Shown: one piece after another, positions 6,389 through 7,843 of the stretch
How the letters are laid out: every line of letters begins with the position of its first letter
Position numbering within the stretch: position 1 is the first letter of the stretch
Source: Acidimicrobiales bacterium
Lineage (GTDB): Bacteria > Actinomycetota > Acidimicrobiia > Acidimicrobiales > JABEUL01
DNA length: 7,843 nucleotides
Direction of reading: 5' to 3'
NCBI GenBank assembly: GCA_013044465.1
Contig: JABEUL010000179.1
Location: 1 to 7,843, forward strand
Notes under the pieces: generated by a model
What the model saw: only the letters and a program-made list of their open reading frames with translations
What the model was told of the DNA's origin: nothing
Database searches by the model: none
Program-made: the position numbers and the translations under genes

Positions 6389-6419
6389 TGCACTGACCTA
6401 GTGCACTATCACAAGTGGA
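6360..6419. repeat. Potential long two-part hairpin around the tandem repeat
   Basis: Outer arms TCCACTT (6360-6366) and AAGTGGA (6413-6419) are exact complements. Inside, GTGA (6380-6383) pairs with TCAC (6409-6412) and TAGTGCAC (6386-6393) with GTGCACTA (6401-6408), leaving a 2-base bulge and a 7-base loop. The three stems stack in order, with 13 unpaired bases on the left side only. No T-run follows, so it is not a standard terminator. Confidence 0.5.
6381..6407. repeat. 13-bp tandem repeat with palindromic core
   Basis: TGACCTAGTGCAC occurs twice head-to-tail (6381-6393 and 6394-6406) with no mismatch, followed by one further matching T. Each copy holds the palindrome AGTGCACT, and the second is extended to TAGTGCACTA (6399-6408). 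This could be a slippage duplication or a paired binding site for a dimeric regulator. Confidence 0.8.
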
Positions 6420-6900
6420 AAGCTAGCAATTTCTCAACACAATTTTAAATGAGGATAGAAATGAGCAAGATATTTATCGAAAGAAGAGGCAACTGCGATT
6501 AGTCTTTTAGGCTCCTGTATCCTTTGAGCTTGCGACTTGGTGGCTTAATCACACATTGCATTACCATCCACATACGCTATGGCGTTGAAGCTTTAGGCAG
6601 TCTAGATTTGCTCGGCCAAGTGGGAAGATAGTCGCAGTGGACAACGCAGTGTTTATACTAGAACTAGGTATGTAGATGATGATTCAGGGTGCCTAAGTTG
6701 TGCTTTGGAGCACAGGTGAAGTATCAAGATTTGTCACTTAGTTGGCACTAAATCTATTTTTAATGGCAATACCTAAAATTCCATACTCGCAGAAGTATCC
6801 AACTTCTCGAGATTAATTCCCAAGTGATCCAATTTGGATGAAACCGGTTTTTGCTCTTTTGGGGCCTTAAATGCTTTTCTGTGAAGTTATTCAGGTGAGA

Positions 6901-6918
6901 AGTGAGTCGGAACTCACT
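6901..6918. repeat. Perfect 7-bp hairpin upstream of purE
   Basis: AGTGAGT (6901-6907) and ACTCACT (6912-6918) enclose the tetraloop CGGA. The sequence GTGAG also occurs just before it (6895-6899), and CTCAC recurs at 6917-6921, so alternative pairings are possible. It lies 88 bases before the purE start and could sit in the purE leader or be an operator. Confidence 0.45.
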
Positions 6919-7006
6919 CACTGTTGGATCTCGAGTTTTATGAGGACTAAAGAAGAATTGTTTGCAATTAGTGATGTGGCGCTCAAATTTGGTAAGGTAT
7001 TTTCTC

Positions 7007-7513
7007 ATGTTAAAAGTTGCAGTAATGATGGGAAGCGATTCTGATGCCTCTAAGATGGCTCCTGCTTGGGAGACTTTAAAGGAGTTTGGAATTGACTTTG
7101 AAGTGAGAGTTCTGAGCGCTCACAGAAGCCCCGATGCCACTGTTGAATTTGCAAAAAGTGCAAGGGAGAATGGCATTGGCGTGATAATTTGTGCCGCTGG
7201 GGGTGCAGCTCATCTCGCTGGAGTGGTAGCAGCAGTTACATCACTTCCGGTAATTGCAGTTCCAATATCTCAGCCCATACTTGATGGACTGGATTCTTTG
7301 CTTTCAATGGTGCAGATGCCAAAAGGTATTCCAGTGGCAACTGTGACCATAGATGGGGCTAGAAATGCTGGACTCTTAGCCACGAGGATTATCGGATTAA
7401 CCGAGAGTTCGGTGATGGAAGCCTATGACACCTTTAGGCAAGAAATGGCAGCTGAAGTGGCCATAAAAGACAAAAATCTTGCTGAAAAACTCTCCCAAGG
7501 TGGCAAAATCTAG
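7007..7513 (+). CDS. purE: N5-carboxyaminoimidazole ribonucleotide mutase (PurE, class I)
   Basis: Catalyses the shift of the carboxyl group from N5-CAIR to C4, giving CAIR, in de novo purine synthesis in the cytoplasm; the class I enzyme is an octamer. The 168 residues match the usual 160-170. Key motifs: MMGSDSD (7-13) for phosphate binding, SAHRSP (37-42) with catalytic H39, AAGGAAHLAGVVA (63-75), and GLDSLLSMVQMPKGIPVATV (94-113), followed by ARNAGLLA (118-125). ATG7007 is chosen because family members begin KVAVMMGSDSD and AAGG (6994-6997) sits nine bases upstream; an in-frame TTG at 6962 would add an unrelated 15-residue leader. purK, whose product makes N5-CAIR, is not in this window on either side, although it often adjoins purE. 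Confidence 0.96.
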   Translation: MLKVAVMMGSDSDASKMAPAWETLKEFGIDFEVRVLSAHRSPDATVEFAKSARENGIGVIICAAGGAAHLAGVVAAVTSLPVIAVPISQPILDGLDSLLSMVQMPKGIPVATVTIDGARNAGLLATRIIGLTESSVMEAYDTFRQEMAAEVAIKDKNLAEKLSQGGKI

Positions 7514-7539
7514 CTGAGAAAATCTCGCTGAGTATTTTT
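7512..7539 (+). terminator. Likely intrinsic terminator of purE
   Basis: AGC (7512-7514) and GAGA (7516-7519) pair with TCTC (7523-7526) and GCT (7527-7529) around an AAA loop, with one bulged T. TTTTT follows at 7535-7539 after a 5-base gap. The stem begins inside the purE stop codon. The stem is short, so efficiency may be modest. Confidence 0.5.
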
Positions 7540-7560
7540 GGCAACACTTGATGTGACAAA

Positions 7561-7590
7561 TTGACTAACTTCGCGCTAAGGTAGCAAAAT
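7561..7590 (+). promoter_or_regulatory. Possible promoter of the right-edge gene
   Basis: TTGACT (7561-7566) and CAAAAT (7585-7590) with an 18-base spacer lie between the purE terminator and the next gene, giving a leader of about 40 bases before GTG7637. The -10 box matches TATAAT at four of six positions. Confidence 0.35.
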
Positions 7591-7620
7591 GTTGTGCACT
7601 TGGAGTGCAATTAATTAAAT

Positions 7621-7625
7621 GGAGG
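7621..7625 (+). promoter_or_regulatory. Ribosome binding site of the right-edge gene
   Basis: GGAGG ends 11 bases before GTG7637. It begins at the last base of an upstream in-frame ATG (7619-7621), which itself has no ribosome site, so it favours the GTG start although the spacing is long. Confidence 0.5.
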
Positions 7626-7636
7626 CATCAAATACT

Positions 7637-7843
7637 GTGAAGAAGCTTTTTGAGCGTATTGTCTTGCTGGTATCTATCGGATTTCTGTTAATCGGGCTAA
7701 TTGCTGTATCTAGCAGCAGAACTGTTAGTACAAAAGTTCCGACAGCCTCTTCAGTAGACACCACAGGAGTCCCAACTGCTCAGTTCTCACAGACCAATGC
7801 CAATGGCATGAATATCGATGCCGCCAAGGCTAATTACACCTCA
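7637..7843 (+). CDS. Exported or membrane-anchored protein, 3' end beyond the window
   Basis: Sixty-nine codons are visible and the frame stays open to the right edge. The N-terminus has a charged KKLFER stretch, then a hydrophobic core IVLLVSIGFLLIGLIAV (about 7-23), then SSSRTVSTK and a Ser/Thr/Ala/Val-rich stretch that ends DAAKANYTS. This is a signal peptide or single membrane anchor followed by a flexible extracytoplasmic linker. There is no Cys after the core, so it is not a lipoprotein. The GTG start has GGAGG upstream; ATG7619, in the same frame, would add six residues. A small c-type cytochrome whose CxxCH lies just past the edge is one possibility, unsupported by what is visible. 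Confidence 0.7.
   Translation, partial: MKKLFERIVLLVSIGFLLIGLIAVSSSRTVSTKVPTASSVDTTGVPTAQFSQTNANGMNIDAAKANYTS

Larger units (their letters stand above)
5640..7006. other. 1.37-kb stretch with no convincing intact gene
   Basis: No reading frame here has a start, a ribosome site and a recognisable product together. Frames open for 40-70 codons occur on both strands with protein-like composition but end in stops (listed separately). One well-placed start, ATG6461 after GAGG at 6451-6454, yields only 13 codons; past its TAG the same frame stays open for about 44 more codons to 6629, and a neighbouring frame reads EEATAISLLG before its own stop. I found no tRNA, no RNase P, tmRNA or SRP RNA landmark, no transposase and no CRISPR repeats. 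The stretch holds a 13-bp tandem repeat and several hairpins. Decayed genes plus untranslated leader of purE is the simplest reading; an unrecognised RNA gene remains possible. Confidence 0.6.

Noticed and set aside
6655..6720. YVDD string in a plus-strand frame, as in reverse transcriptases
   Set aside because: The frame is only about 35 codons between stops, and no other reverse-transcriptase motif is nearby. It is a chance match.
6805..6935. Two TCTCGAG copies (6805-6811 and 6929-6935) as an operator pair
   Set aside because: They are only seven bases each and 124 bases apart, which is expected by chance in a kilobase-scale AT-rich stretch.
6760..7008. 82-residue minus-strand frame over the purE leader
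   Set aside because: No ribosome site, no recognisable domain, and it overlaps the purE upstream region.

Overview
This window looks like a piece of an actinobacterial chromosome of moderate GC (about low-to-mid 40s percent by eye). The best guess is a marine or freshwater Acidimicrobiia-type lineage. That guess rests on an actinobacterial-style RecB/Cas4-like nuclease, a DsbA-fold protein of the actinobacterial kind, and GTG starts with GGAG-type ribosome sites. It is inference from protein style, not a database result.

Layout. Bases 3-1022 (+) hold an acyl-CoA dehydrogenase of the ACAD10/11-like type. It enters from the left edge and is interrupted by an in-frame TAG at 81-83, where relatives have a conserved Trp. 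Converging on it are two minus-strand membrane-protein genes: a 606-residue GT-C-like polytopic protein (1043-2863) and a DedA-family protein (2928-3566). A compact divergent promoter region (about 3594-3647) separates these from a plus-strand cluster of three genes with 11- and 17-base gaps: a PD-(D/E)XK nuclease with an Fe-S cysteine set (3629-4432), a PAP2 phosphatase (4444-5004) and a DsbA-fold protein with a single active-site cysteine (5022-5639).

Bases 5640-7006 are the odd part: almost 1.4 kb with no convincing intact gene. The stretch carries protein-like reading-frame fragments broken by stops and frame changes, a 13-bp tandem repeat inside a potential long hairpin, and a perfect hairpin upstream of purE. 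It looks like decayed coding sequence, a non-coding RNA locus, or both.

The right side has purE (7007-7513) with a likely terminator, then the start of an exported or membrane-anchored protein that runs off the right edge.

Working together: the GT-C-like protein, the DedA protein and the PAP2 phosphatase could all act on polyprenyl-phosphate carrier chemistry at the membrane (inference). PurE is housekeeping purine synthesis. No tRNA, rRNA, CRISPR array, transposase or integrase was recognised.
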